In this document: positions 1 through 9,805 of the stretch, piece by piece
How the letters are laid out: each line of letters opens with the position of its first letter
Numbering within the stretch: the first letter of the stretch is position 1
DNA from: Planctomycetaceae bacterium
Lineage (GTDB): Bacteria > Planctomycetota > Planctomycetia > Pirellulales > Pirellulaceae
DNA length: 32,614 nt
Assembly (NCBI GenBank): GCA_024232675.1
Contig: JAAEPL010000374.1
Location: 1 to 32,614 of the forward strand
Direction: 5' to 3'
Program-made: the position numbers and the translations under genes
Notes under the pieces: generated by a model
Database searches by the model: none
Told to the model about the DNA's origin: nothing
The model's input: only the letters and a program-made list of their open reading frames with translations

Positions 1-3000
1 CTCTCGATGGAGGCTTTGGAACCTCTGAATATGTTGACGCCGCTATATCCTGATATGTTCGCCTGGGAAAGTGAGAGCGACGGCTATCTGCATGACTACA
101 TCGTCGAGGGTGATCTATTGCGGTTTACGACCGCTTTGGCAAACGACGGACAGGGTAACTTGGAGGTTTTTGGGGGACAGGTTCTCCCTAATGGTAACCA
201 GGAAGTCTGGCAACGCGTTTATCATGACGACGGTTCTCATGAAGACCATCTGGCAGGCGAATTCACTTACCATCCAGGCCACGGACATATTCACTTTGAT
301 GGCTACGCCATCTACAGTCTGCGAGAGGTAACACCCGAGGGTGGCGTCGGTGAAATCGTTGCGACGGGCGGAAAAATAAGTTTTTGTTTAATCGATATCG
401 CGGAATACAATCCCGATGCTGGCCCAAGTAATTATCACAGTTGCGGTCAAACCCAAGGTGTCACCGCGGGCTGGACGGACGTCTACACACGCGGTCTGGC
501 CAATCAATGGATCGACATAACGGGTATTCCCGATGGCGAGTACTGGCTGGAAGTCGTCGTGGATCCAGAAAGCCAGCTTCTGGAATCCGACGAAACCAAT
601 AACGTGACACGGATCATTGTCGACATTACCGATGGGCCTGGCGATCAAGGAGATCGCTACGAACCGAATAATAGTTTTGGCACCGCCGCCAACATGGGCG
701 TTGTTGCCAAACGACAAGAAGCCGCCATTTCCATCCACACGGATCAGGATGAAGATTTTTATCAATTCACGGCGGTCGAAGATGGTAGTTTTGAAATCAC
801 CGCGTCGTTTAGCCACGATCTTGGCAATTTAGATGCCTTCCTTTACGACTCCAACGAAAATCTGATCGTCAGTGGTACCTCCAACGATGACTTGGAAATC
901 CTTTCCTTTGAGGTCATGGCGGGTGAGACGTTCTACTTGCACATTGACGGGGTGGACGGGGCAACCAACGGATACGAGCTCGATTTTGACGGCCCCGGTG
1001 ATATTGTGACGGTCACCGTGCCCAGCACGGATACGCCTGTGACCATTCCCGACGGAACGGGGTCCAGCCAACCGGGTTCAGCCGCTATCAGCACCATCGA
1101 GGGTGCCGATATCACGCTGACCGACCTGAACTTGATTTTTGATGATCTCGATCACACATGGTTAGGTGATTTGGAATTCCAACTGACCTCACCGCAAGGC
1201 ACGCAAGTCACCGTGATCCACTCGCAATGGGATGGCGGTGGACTGCTGGGCAGCGAAGACGATTTCACTAATACGTTTTTGGATGATCAAGCACCTGCCA
1301 ATCTAGAAGACGGCGTCGCGCCTTTTTCCGGTAATTTCAATGTGCAACACACCAGTGTCCCGGCCAATCCTTTGGCAGCTTTTAATGGAGAATCAGCACT
1401 CGGCACCTGGACCCTGGAAATTGTGGATTGGCACAATGCCGATACCGGCACTCTCAATGCTTGGAGCCTGATGTTTTCTGGGATCGATAACAATCCCGGA
1501 GACGAGTTAGAGAAAAACGATGCCTTTCCTCAGGCCACGTGGTTGGGTCAGTTGGGCACAGCCCAAATCGATAACCTTTCTATTCATATTCCGGAAGACC
1601 AAGACTTCTTCCGCTTTCAAGCCAAAGCAGTGGGCATCACCGAGATCGACATCACCTTTGCTCACGCCGCAGGAAATCTGGATTTCTTTGTTTATGACAA
1701 TACGCTGTCGGAAATTGCTAGAAGTGATTCCACAACAGATAACGAGTCTTTGAAAATTCCTGTGCAGCAAGACGACCTCTACTACATTCAAGTCGTCGGC
1801 TACACCGGGGACACCAACTCAAATTATTCGCTGACAGTCGACGCACCGACAGTGCCTTTTGAAACGGGGGCTCTGAGGAATGTGAATCACGCTTGGCAGA
1901 CGGTTAATTTCAACCGCGAATTTATTGACCCCGTGGTCGTATTATCGCTCCCCACCATGCAGGACGGAGAACCCGTCACGACGCGCATTCAAAACGTCAC
2001 GGGCTCTGGTTTTGAGCTGCAACTGATGGAATGGAACTATCTGAATGGTACCCACGCAAATGAAGAAATCGGATATTTCGTCGTCGAGTCCGGGCAACAT
2101 CTGATGGAGGATGGAACCATTCTGGAGGCGGGCATTCAAGAATCAGTAGGTCGGGCCTTTGCCAAAGCCGTTTTCCATACACCCTTTGAATTCATACCTG
2201 TGGTTGTGGCTCAAATCGAGGCCCACCATGACACCGCGTTGACACCCCGCATCGCGGGAGCGAATTCGAGCGGTTTTGCCGTACGTGTTCAAGAGCAAGA
2301 AAGTGCCGATCCCACCTCACCAACGCCGCTTGGCAACATCCATTACGTTGCCATCCTCGAAGGTGCAGGTGACCTCAATGGGAAGCAATACGAAGTCGGT
2401 CGGATCGACAACTCCAACACCGGCACGACTTCCTTCGAAGTCCCTTTTGAAAGCAATCCATTAATCTTCGGCAGCATTCAATCTTTTAAGGACTCCGATC
2501 CAGTCAACGTGAGATTGATGAGCTCAGCCAGTGATCAATTCGGTTATTTATTTCAGGAAGATCAATCTTGGGACAAGGAAATAACTCACGGTGGAGAACA
2601 ACTTGCCTATTTCGCGTTGGACGGAAATTCATGGGGACGGTCCGGAGTGGCTAATTCCGGCACCGGTCAACTACGGCCTCAATCCAATACTCCTGACCTA
2701 ACCAATCCACGTGGGAATGGAGATTGGCGATTCGCTGAAGAGCCCTTGCTAAGCAACCGCCTCGATCGCGGCATCACCGCTGTGCTACCTTGGTTCCAAG
2801 TCCCTGCCATGCCCGATGATTGCTTTCTAGATGGACGGCACGAAACGGCAGAGACGGTGGATAACCCCACGATGATGGACGCGGGGTTGTCTCAAGCTCA
2901 AACAAGCAAACAAACACTTGACTCGGCAATTGAACAAGCCTTCCCAGAAACAGAAATACTCGGCGGCGAAAAGATCACCGACCGTAATCTCATGGTCACT

Positions 3001-3012
3001 AAACGCCGGTAA
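1..3012 (+). CDS. Large extracellular mosaic protein (5' end probably outside the window): lysyl-oxidase-like domain, CARDB-like segment, two PPC-like domains, proprotein-convertase P-domain, H-type-lectin-like domain
   Basis: The frame is open to the window edge (ctc tcg atg...), so the ATG at 7 may be internal. Motifs: FTYHPGHGHIHFDGYAIYSL, SFCLIDI and GWTDVYTRGLANQWIDITGIPDGEYWLEVVVDP (lysyl-oxidase-like copper-binding His cluster); YEPNNSFGTAANMG and ELEKNDAFPQATWLG (PPC-like); IPDGTGSSQPGSAAI...LGTWTLEIVDWHNADTGTLNAWSLMFSG (P-domain); FETGALRNVNHAWQTVNFNREFIDPVVV (H-type lectin-like). Confidence 0.8.
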   Translation, partial: LSMEALEPLNMLTPLYPDMFAWESESDGYLHDYIVEGDLLRFTTALANDGQGNLEVFGGQVLPNGNQEVWQRVYHDDGSHEDHLAGEFTYHPGHGHIHFDGYAIYSLREVTPEGGVGEIVATGGKISFCLIDIAEYNPDAGPSNYHSCGQTQGVTAGWTDVYTRGLANQWIDITGIPDGEYWLEVVVDPESQLLESDETNNVTRIIVDITDGPGDQGDRYEPNNSFGTAANMGVVAKRQEAAISIHTDQDEDFYQFTAVEDGSFEITASFSHDLGNLDAFLYDSNENLIVSGTSNDDLEILSFEVMAGETFYLHIDGVDGATNGYELDFDGPGDIVTVTVPSTDTPVTIPDGTGSSQPGSAAISTIEGADITLTDLNLIFDDLDHTWLGDLEFQLTSPQGTQVTVIHSQWDGGGLLGSEDDFTNTFLDDQAPANLEDGVAPFSGNFNVQHTSVPANPLAAFNGESALGTWTLEIVDWHNADTGTLNAWSLMFSGIDNNPGDELEKNDAFPQATWLGQLGTAQIDNLSIHIPEDQDFFRFQAKAVGITEIDITFAHAAGNLDFFVYDNTLSEIARSDSTTDNESLKIPVQQDDLYYIQVVGYTGDTNSNYSLTVDAPTVPFETGALRNVNHAWQTVNFNREFIDPVVVLSLPTMQDGEPVTTRIQNVTGSGFELQLMEWNYLNGTHANEEIGYFVVESGQHLMEDGTILEAGIQESVGRAFAKAVFHTPFEFIPVVVAQIEAHHDTALTPRIAGANSSGFAVRVQEQESADPTSPTPLGNIHYVAILEGAGDLNGKQYEVGRIDNSNTGTTSFEVPFESNPLIFGSIQSFKDSDPVNVRLMSSASDQFGYLFQEDQSWDKEITHGGEQLAYFALDGNSWGRSGVANSGTGQLRPQSNTPDLTNPRGNGDWRFAEEPLLSNRLDRGITAVLPWFQVPAMPDDCFLDGRHETAETVDNPTMMDAGLSQAQTSKQTLDSAIEQAFPETEILGGEKITDRNLMVTKRR

Positions 3013-3055
3013 AACCTTGTAACTGCCGGGACTTAGAAACCGCTCGGATTCCGAG

Positions 3056-6000
3056 TCACTGCTTACTAACCGCGGTTTGTTTTTCGATGACGAGTGGTGA
3101 TTTCATGTCCTCATCGAAGGGATAATCCTGCTGAGTTCCGTCTGGCCAACTTATTTGGAGCCGCACGATAGGGTTGTCAGGGTCGTTGAGAATGAATATT
3201 TGGGGCGATGATTGCGATAGATACCCAGACCCTGCGGTTACTTCATGCGTCTGCACGCCCTGCTGAGTTATCACTTTTAAGCGGCTACCGACGCCATGGG
3301 TGTTTCCTGTCCCAGCATTCAGCCGCACCACGAGCGGTTGTTTACCTTGGGCGGGAGCCTGATTGATCCAAGCCCGCGAAGGGCCGTCGTTAACACTCAT
3401 CAGCAGGTCCGGGAGCGCGTCTTCGTTAAAATCAGAAACGGTCAAGGCCATGCCTTGGCCAGGCACTGAAATTCCCGAGGCCGTGGGCGATAATTGATCG
3501 AAATTGCCGGCCCCATCCCCCAGCAATAGCGCGCCTAGCCCGCCGTCCATCTGCCCCGTTTCCGGTTGCGGATTCATAAAGTTTTGGGCGATACAAAGGT
3601 CCAAATTTCCGTCGCCATTAAAGTCTCGTAAGGCAGTGCCAAATCCTGGTGATATCTGAACCATGCGTGGTAACAATCGCAGGTCAAATTTCCCACTTCC
3701 GTCATTGATCAACAGTGCCGACTGCAACTGGTTAGCCGCGTACCGTAACGAATCATCGAGGGAATTGTCGGAGTAAATTTGGCTGACATCCGCCAACGCA
3801 AATTCGTGATAGGTAGGAAATTTTTCTTTCAAAAACGGCATCGCGTGGGAACTGCAACTGCGCCCTCGAATGGGGTAGCAGATATCTCCTTCGTATTCCG
3901 CCTCGACCAAGTCCAGCGTTCCGTTTTCATCAAAGTCACTGGCAAACAGGGTGACGGGATGCTCATCATCGGCATGATATTTAGTATTCAGTCCGAAATT
4001 CATAACGACGAAATCCAGATCGCCATCGTTATCGACATCCCCACTGGAAATAGAATTCCACCACCCTGACTGGGTGGCAAGTCCGGAATCTTCGGTGGCG
4101 TCTACCAAGGTGCCGTTTTGATTTTTGAGTAATTTGACGGGGCCCCATTCCAACGTGACCAGTAAATCGACCCAACCATCTTGGTCGACATCCGACCACA
4201 CAGAACCCGTTACCAATCCAAGATTTTTAAGCGGCTGCGCTTTTTCCTGGGATACATCAACTAATTTGCCGTCATTGTTTTGCAACAAGTAAGAATCAGC
4301 GGGCAGTGGCCATTGACGAGCTTGAAATCGTGTGCCCACAAACAGATCGAGATCGCCGTCACGGTCATAGTCGGCTGCAGAGACCGAGCTACCTGGTACG
4401 CGATGATCGGGTATGGCATCTAGCGGCGCGGACGTAAATGATCCGTTTCCATCATTCAGGTAAAGCCGATCCTGTAAATATTCACTCTCCGCGTCGCGTT
4501 CGTATCCGCCACTAACTACATAAAGATCGAGATCTTCGTCGCGATCAACATCTAGAAAGACGGCCCCCATGTCTTCGAAACTACGACTGTCGGCCAGTTT
4601 TTGTGGCGAGCCGAATTGCCCAGCCGAAGTTTGCATCAACAGTTTGCCGGAACTGCCTGCGGCAGCTCCGAAATAGCAATCCTCGAGACCATCCTTGTTG
4701 ACGTCACCCCATGCCAGACCGGGGCCCAATTGACTTAGCTTATTTGGCAGCAGGGGTTGGTGCTGAAAATCATCGTATTCCATTTCTGCATGCTTAACGC
4801 CCAAACCGCTGGAAGTGGCATCCGCAAACAGAGGGCGAATTTTTGCCACGGCTTGCGGCGTTACTTGCCCCTCGGTGCCCTCGGTGATCGTGACCAATTG
4901 ATTCGCCTGAACATCTTCGAACCGCTGTCGAATTCCGCTCGGCCAATCCACGGTGACGTGTTCCACTTGCGGGCAATCCCCGAGGCCGAAATGGAGAACC
5001 GGGTCGTCTGCCGACATAAAGCCCCGTGACGATGTCAGATAACGAACCAACTCAACACCATTCATGCCGACGGTCACCTTGGCATCGAGGCCAAATCGAT
5101 TACTTTCGCTGCCCCGCAACTGAATCAATAAATTATTGTTCGTCGAAATAGCGTTGCGGTAAATTCCCAAGGGTTCATTCATGTTGTTTACCAACAAATC
5201 CAAATCGCCGTCGCGATCCAAATCAACCAGCGAGGCGCCTTGGCTAACCCCTAAATGATCCACTCCCCAGGATTCGGCCACATTCTCGAACGCCAATTCT
5301 CCTGTATTTTTGAACGCCAGATTTTTTTCCTTGAGCGGTTCCATCTTTAAAAGCTGCTGCTCAGCGGCGGCGCTGTCACCTTCCACCATCAGGGCCTTGT
5401 AGGCTTTACCCGCATCCGAGTCATTCATATTTCGGCCCACTCCGTTGGTCACGAAAAGATCCACCAGTCCGTCGCTATCCAAATCACCGAACTTGATTGA
5501 CCACGTCCAATCTGTCGAATCCAGCCCCGATAGATTAGCGGCTTCCTGTAAACGGTCGGAACCGGTATTGACCAGCAACGTGTTGCGCATGAACTGTCGC
5601 GGCTTTCCCATGGTTAGGAACCACGCAGAATTACCCATTTCACCCATCGTGGTCTTCTGCTTGTAATGCGTTGTGCTAGACATATCAGCGACCAATAAAT
5701 CCAACATACCGTCGTTATTGATGTCCGCGGAATCAGCGCCCATCGAGAACCAAGGGGTGTGTCCGACCGTCTCTGCGATGACGTCTTCGAATGTGCCATC
5801 TTGCTGATTTTTGTAGAGGTGGTCTGGGGACTTGAGGTCGTTGCCAACGTACAGATCCATCCAACCATCACCGTTGTAGTCCCACCAAGTCGCAGAAAGA
5901 CCCATGTCGTAACCAGAAATCCCCGCATCCTCAGTAACGTCTATAAAATTACCTTGCCCGTCATTTTGAAACAGGCGATCTCTCTGACCTGCTTCCTGGA

Positions 6001-6757
6001 CCCTATCTCCCAAGAGAAAGTACTGTTCTAAAAAATCCGGATGGACCGTGGAGCGATCCCCTACTTTTCGAATTTTAATCTCGGGTTGCTCTTCCAGAAT
6101 GGAAAGCACTCGATTGTTCACCAAGTACAAATCAAGGTCGCCGTCGCGATCGTAATCGGCGAATGAACACATCGTTGTAGCACCCTCAAATTGCACACCT
6201 CGAGCAGCCGCCTCCTCCTGAAATTGCCCGTTACCCTGATTCATGAAAAGCTGATTTGGGCCATCGATATTGCACGCGTATAAATCTAACCAACCATCGT
6301 TATTCACATCCACAAATGCGGCGCCCGTGCCGCGCAAGTCACCTCCGGTCAAGTCACCCACTTGGGTCGTTACATCGGCAAATTGCCAAGGAGATGTCTG
6401 CCGGTAAAGGCGGTTGGGACCGTCTTGCGAAATAGCGTAAACATCGACCAGCCCATCGTTGTCAAAATCCCCCGTCGCTAAACCCGCCCCATTCAACAGG
6501 TATTTGCGCATGTTGGGAGCGTCTAACGCGTTGGCGAATTGCAAGCCTGTTTCCGCACCCGTCAATTGCTGAAATTGACCCGCTGCTGCCCCTTCGCTGG
6601 GAACGAGTGCCTCAAAAGTCACCCCGCCTCGCGGAACCACGACAGGGGTCGTTGGGGGAGGGGTTTGCTCCTCGGGACCATGGCATCCCACGGCGCTGAG
6701 TAAGCAAGCGCAAGCAATCAAAAAACGACCGGCAACAATCCGACTTGACGAAAACAC
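3056..6757 (-). CDS. Lipoprotein with two tandem FG-GAP/VCBS + ASPIC/UnbV (CRTAC1-like) modules
   Basis: 1233-aa ORF; lipobox-like signal MFSSSRIVAGRFLIACACLLSAVGC; many D-x-D-x-D-G Ca-binding repeats (DFDNDGLVDVY, DYDRDGDLDLY, DVDQDGWVDLL); two ASPIC/UnbV-like segments (NNLLIQLRGSESNRFGLDAKVTV...VDWPSGIRQRF and QPLVVRLNAGTGNTHGVGSRLKV...ISWPDGTQQDYPF). Confidence 0.9.
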   Translation of the reverse strand: MFSSSRIVAGRFLIACACLLSAVGCHGPEEQTPPPTTPVVVPRGGVTFEALVPSEGAAAGQFQQLTGAETGLQFANALDAPNMRKYLLNGAGLATGDFDNDGLVDVYAISQDGPNRLYRQTSPWQFADVTTQVGDLTGGDLRGTGAAFVDVNNDGWLDLYACNIDGPNQLFMNQGNGQFQEEAAARGVQFEGATTMCSFADYDRDGDLDLYLVNNRVLSILEEQPEIKIRKVGDRSTVHPDFLEQYFLLGDRVQEAGQRDRLFQNDGQGNFIDVTEDAGISGYDMGLSATWWDYNGDGWMDLYVGNDLKSPDHLYKNQQDGTFEDVIAETVGHTPWFSMGADSADINNDGMLDLLVADMSSTTHYKQKTTMGEMGNSAWFLTMGKPRQFMRNTLLVNTGSDRLQEAANLSGLDSTDWTWSIKFGDLDSDGLVDLFVTNGVGRNMNDSDAGKAYKALMVEGDSAAAEQQLLKMEPLKEKNLAFKNTGELAFENVAESWGVDHLGVSQGASLVDLDRDGDLDLLVNNMNEPLGIYRNAISTNNNLLIQLRGSESNRFGLDAKVTVGMNGVELVRYLTSSRGFMSADDPVLHFGLGDCPQVEHVTVDWPSGIRQRFEDVQANQLVTITEGTEGQVTPQAVAKIRPLFADATSSGLGVKHAEMEYDDFQHQPLLPNKLSQLGPGLAWGDVNKDGLEDCYFGAAAGSSGKLLMQTSAGQFGSPQKLADSRSFEDMGAVFLDVDRDEDLDLYVVSGGYERDAESEYLQDRLYLNDGNGSFTSAPLDAIPDHRVPGSSVSAADYDRDGDLDLFVGTRFQARQWPLPADSYLLQNNDGKLVDVSQEKAQPLKNLGLVTGSVWSDVDQDGWVDLLVTLEWGPVKLLKNQNGTLVDATEDSGLATQSGWWNSISSGDVDNDGDLDFVVMNFGLNTKYHADDEHPVTLFASDFDENGTLDLVEAEYEGDICYPIRGRSCSSHAMPFLKEKFPTYHEFALADVSQIYSDNSLDDSLRYAANQLQSALLINDGSGKFDLRLLPRMVQISPGFGTALRDFNGDGNLDLCIAQNFMNPQPETGQMDGGLGALLLGDGAGNFDQLSPTASGISVPGQGMALTVSDFNEDALPDLLMSVNDGPSRAWINQAPAQGKQPLVVRLNAGTGNTHGVGSRLKVITQQGVQTHEVTAGSGYLSQSSPQIFILNDPDNPIVRLQISWPDGTQQDYPFDEDMKSPLVIEKQTAVSKQ

Positions 6758-7098
6758 TAACGGTAAATCCTTATATTTTTGAGCTCAGGTATAGTCGCAT
6801 GATGAATTGCATCATCTCCGATCCGGAAATTCTTCGGTTACAACAAGTTCGCGAGGAACCAACCTCGCCATGCAGCCCCCCCAAAACAATGAAAACACGA
6901 CAACCCCCCCATAACCGTCTTTTTTTCCCCAAAACGCCCAAAATATCACCGGACAAACTTGACCGACTCGCTGTTTAGCGTATTTTGGAAGCTTGTTCTC
7001 ATTGTGTTTAATATATAACAGGTCAGTGGCGGGTGCCATATTTGACTCTACGTCAGGGAACAGCAGTGCATTACAATCGTATTTTTTGGGGGGTAAGA

Positions 7099-7728
7099 AT
7101 GAAACGATATTTTACGGTAACGAGCGCGATAGCGGTCGGCTTAATGATGGCTTCGGCCTCAATTGCCGATATCACAGACAATTCGGGAGCCGGATTCAGC
7201 ATCCCGGACGACGACCCAGCGGGCATCACTAGCGCCATCGTCATCAGTGCTGACGAAACCATCAACGATGTTTCGGTCACATTGTTCGGTGCGACCCACT
7301 CTTGGGTTGGAGATGTCACAGCGACCGTCTCGAATGGCACAACGACCGCGGATTTGATGGTTCGAGTCGGTGATCCCGGCGGAACTTCTGGTGATTCCTC
7401 GACGTTGGATGGCAATTACACATTCGCTGACGGCGGAGATGATTTTTGGACTGCTGCTGATAACGCTGGATTCGGTAGTCCCATTCCACCCGGAACTTAC
7501 GCCCCCAGTGGCGCTGCCGACGCGCCAGTCAGCTTGGCCGGTAGCTTCGGTGGAGCAAGCACACAGGGCACATGGACGCTCTTCATGAGCGATGCCGCTT
7601 CAGGCGATACGGGAGCCATCAACGGTTGGGGACTTTCATTCTCTTCTGGCGCGGCTGTTCCCGAGCCCGGCTCACTAGCTGTTTTGGGTGCGATGGGCTT
7701 GGCTTGTGTGATTCGACGACGTCGATAA
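7099..7728 (+). CDS. PEP-CTERM sorted exported protein with proprotein-convertase P-like domain
   Basis: The ORF track starts at 7033, but the ATG at 7099 follows a GGGGGG purine-rich RBS-like stretch and begins a signal peptide (MKRYFTVTSAIAVGLMMASASIAD). C-terminus VPEPGSLAVLGAMGLACVIRRRR is a classic PEP-CTERM tail. SWVGDVTATVSNGTTTADLM...QGTWTLFMSDAASGDTGAINGWGLSFS is P-domain-like. Confidence 0.88.
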   Translation: MKRYFTVTSAIAVGLMMASASIADITDNSGAGFSIPDDDPAGITSAIVISADETINDVSVTLFGATHSWVGDVTATVSNGTTTADLMVRVGDPGGTSGDSSTLDGNYTFADGGDDFWTAADNAGFGSPIPPGTYAPSGAADAPVSLAGSFGGASTQGTWTLFMSDAASGDTGAINGWGLSFSSGAAVPEPGSLAVLGAMGLACVIRRRR

Positions 7729-7758
7729 CCCGCCCAACAGCCATTCGTTAAAACACAA

Positions 7759-7788
7759 ACCATCGCGTTTTACGCGGTGGTTTTTTTT
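7759..7788 (+). terminator. Rho-independent terminator after the PEP-CTERM gene
   Basis: ACCATCGCG-tttta-CGCGGTGGT (9-bp stem with one G-U) followed by an 8-T tract. Confidence 0.85.
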
Positions 7789-7879
7789 GCGCGCTGGGCC
7801 TAATCGATTACCATTTAATTGAATGCCAAACTGCTGCGACCCCGCTTTCTATTTTTTGACGCCTTGAGTTTAGACAAAA

Positions 7880-9340
7880 ATGAAAACCGCAATTCATCCC
7901 ATCATGCGCTGCCTGGCTTTGCTGATCATAATTCATCTAACCATGCCGAAATGGGCCATGGCTGAGGACCTCAACATTTTGCTGATCATGGTGGATGATC
8001 TCGGTAAAGAGTGGCTGGGATGTTATGGCGCTGATGACGTGAGGACGCCCCACATCGATGAACTGGCGGCCCGTGGCATGTTGTTTAATAACTACTATTG
8101 CATGCCACAGTGCACCCCTTCCCGCGTTACTTTATTGACCGGGCAGTACCCATTCCGTCACGGCTGGGTCAATCATTGGGATGTGCCCCGTTGGGGCGGT
8201 GGCTGCAGTTTCGATCCGGATAAAAACCCCAGTTTTCCAAAGCTCATGCGACAAGCAGGGTGGAAAACCGTCGCGGCTGGTAAGTGGCAAATTGATGATT
8301 TTCGCCAAGAACCCACTGCCATGCAGCAGGCCGGATTTGAAAATTATTGCATGTGGACGGGTTATGAAACGGGCAAACCGAAATCTGCAAAACGTTACCA
8401 GGATCCCTACATTTTCTGCGACGGCCAAAGTACATCAAGGCCGGGGAAATTCGGGCCCGACGTGTTTACCGATTACCTCGTTGATTTTATCGACCAAAAA
8501 AACAACCGGCCTTTCTTCATGTACTTTCCCATGGTGCTGACTCACGGCCCTTTGGTCGCCACGCCAGCGGAACCCTCTGCCAATACCAAGCTGGAAAAAC
8601 ACAAAGCAATGGTCCGCTACACCGACCAATTGGTGGGACGCTTAATGGACGCATTGGAAAGGAATCAATTGCGGGATAAGACGATCGTGATTTTCACGAC
8701 GGATAACGGTAGCAGCCAACGTATTACCGGGCATCTCAAGGGGAAACCTGTTCGCGGAGGTAAATCGAAAACCAGCGAAGCTGGGATTTGCGTTCCTCTC
8801 ATTGTCAGTTGTCCGGGCACCATACCGGAAGGGATCCAATCAAATGCCTTAGTGGACATTACTGATTTTGCCGCCACCTGTTGTGAGCTGGCAGGCGTTA
8901 CATCGAAAAATCACGTGACAGATGGATTCAGTTTTCAGTCAGTATTGCGAGGGGAATCCGTCTCCAGCCAGCGTCAATGGATCCTCGCAATGGGCGGTGG
9001 CAATCATGCCAAACTGACCGCAGCGGGTGTTGAGAATCAATATTGGTTTCGCGACCGCGTTTTACGGACCGAAGACTACAAAGTTTATATCGGTTCCGAT
9101 CGCAAGCCTGAGAAACTATTTCATCTTGGTAACGATCCTGATGAGCAAGAAAATCTATTGGCCTCCAAAGACCCAAAGATCAACAGTATACGGCGCGTTT
9201 TCATCGATGCGGTCAGCCAGATGCCGAAGCAAGACGCCGACCCAAAATATCGCCCCCTGCCTCACCGTTCGTGGTATTTGCAACCGCAAACTTCTAGTCA
9301 AGTTTGGAAAACAGGCTTCCCTGGGAAACGTAACCCCTGA
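7880..9340 (+). CDS. Secreted sulfatase (type I, Cys-type formylglycine signature)
   Basis: Signal peptide, then NILLIMVDDLGKEWLGCYG, catalytic CTPSRVTLLTGQYPFRHG (C-x-P-S-R), IVIFTTDNGSSQ, GKPVRGGKSKTSEAGICVPLIV. Confidence 0.95.
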   Translation: MKTAIHPIMRCLALLIIIHLTMPKWAMAEDLNILLIMVDDLGKEWLGCYGADDVRTPHIDELAARGMLFNNYYCMPQCTPSRVTLLTGQYPFRHGWVNHWDVPRWGGGCSFDPDKNPSFPKLMRQAGWKTVAAGKWQIDDFRQEPTAMQQAGFENYCMWTGYETGKPKSAKRYQDPYIFCDGQSTSRPGKFGPDVFTDYLVDFIDQKNNRPFFMYFPMVLTHGPLVATPAEPSANTKLEKHKAMVRYTDQLVGRLMDALERNQLRDKTIVIFTTDNGSSQRITGHLKGKPVRGGKSKTSEAGICVPLIVSCPGTIPEGIQSNALVDITDFAATCCELAGVTSKNHVTDGFSFQSVLRGESVSSQRQWILAMGGGNHAKLTAAGVENQYWFRDRVLRTEDYKVYIGSDRKPEKLFHLGNDPDEQENLLASKDPKINSIRRVFIDAVSQMPKQDADPKYRPLPHRSWYLQPQTSSQVWKTGFPGKRNP

Positions 9341-9367
9341 TTCACTCCAGCCATCTGGCAGCGACTA

Positions 9368-9655
9368 CTAAAATGCTCGCGTCTCGCCTTGCCGCCGCTT
9401 GAGTCGAAAAATGCGATACAAGGAAAATGCGGCAATCGCGGCCCAAACGATTTCGATCAAGATCGCGCCATAATTGGGGCGTGTGCACAGCGAGGCCAGC
9501 AAAAGTAGGGCACCGATGAGATTCATGGCGTGAAATCGAATACCATCTGCGGCCAGCCATTTATTGGAAACTGCTGCGTAAGCAACACATAACAACAATG
9601 ATCCAAGGACACCAATCCCGTCCATCCAACCCAAGTCGTCCAAAATTTCAGCCAT
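9368..9655 (-). CDS. Small multi-pass membrane protein (CBU_0592-like)
   Basis: 95 aa with three hydrophobic segments; MDGIGVLGSLLLCVAYAAVSNKWLAADGIRFHAMNLIGALLLLASLCTRPNYGAILIEIVWAAIAAFSLYRIF resembles the CBU_0592 membrane family. Confidence 0.7.
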   Translation of the reverse strand: MAEILDDLGWMDGIGVLGSLLLCVAYAAVSNKWLAADGIRFHAMNLIGALLLLASLCTRPNYGAILIEIVWAAIAAFSLYRIFRLKRRQGETRAF

Positions 9656-9718
9656 GGCTGACTCCGTAACGATTTACTCGTTGTCCTGGGAACCCTTGCA
9701 AAAAGGGTTTGCAACATG

Positions 9719-9750
9719 CAAAAACCCGGTACCCCCAAAGGGTACCGGGT
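9719..9750 (-). terminator. Rho-independent terminator downstream of nrdB
   Basis: Perfect 11-bp stem ACCCGGTACCC/GGGTACCGGGT (9724-9750) with 5-nt loop; on the minus strand it is followed by TTTT. Confidence 0.8.
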
Positions 9751-9805
9751 CCGAATTTCTAATTTCATTCCGGTTGCTATCCGGCAACCGAACTTCCATC
9801 AGGCC

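Noticed and set aside
388-816. 142-aa antisense ORF within the lysyl-oxidase-like gene
   Set aside because: Antisense to a well-supported CDS, no domain-like features; typical spurious ORF in GC-balanced coding DNA.
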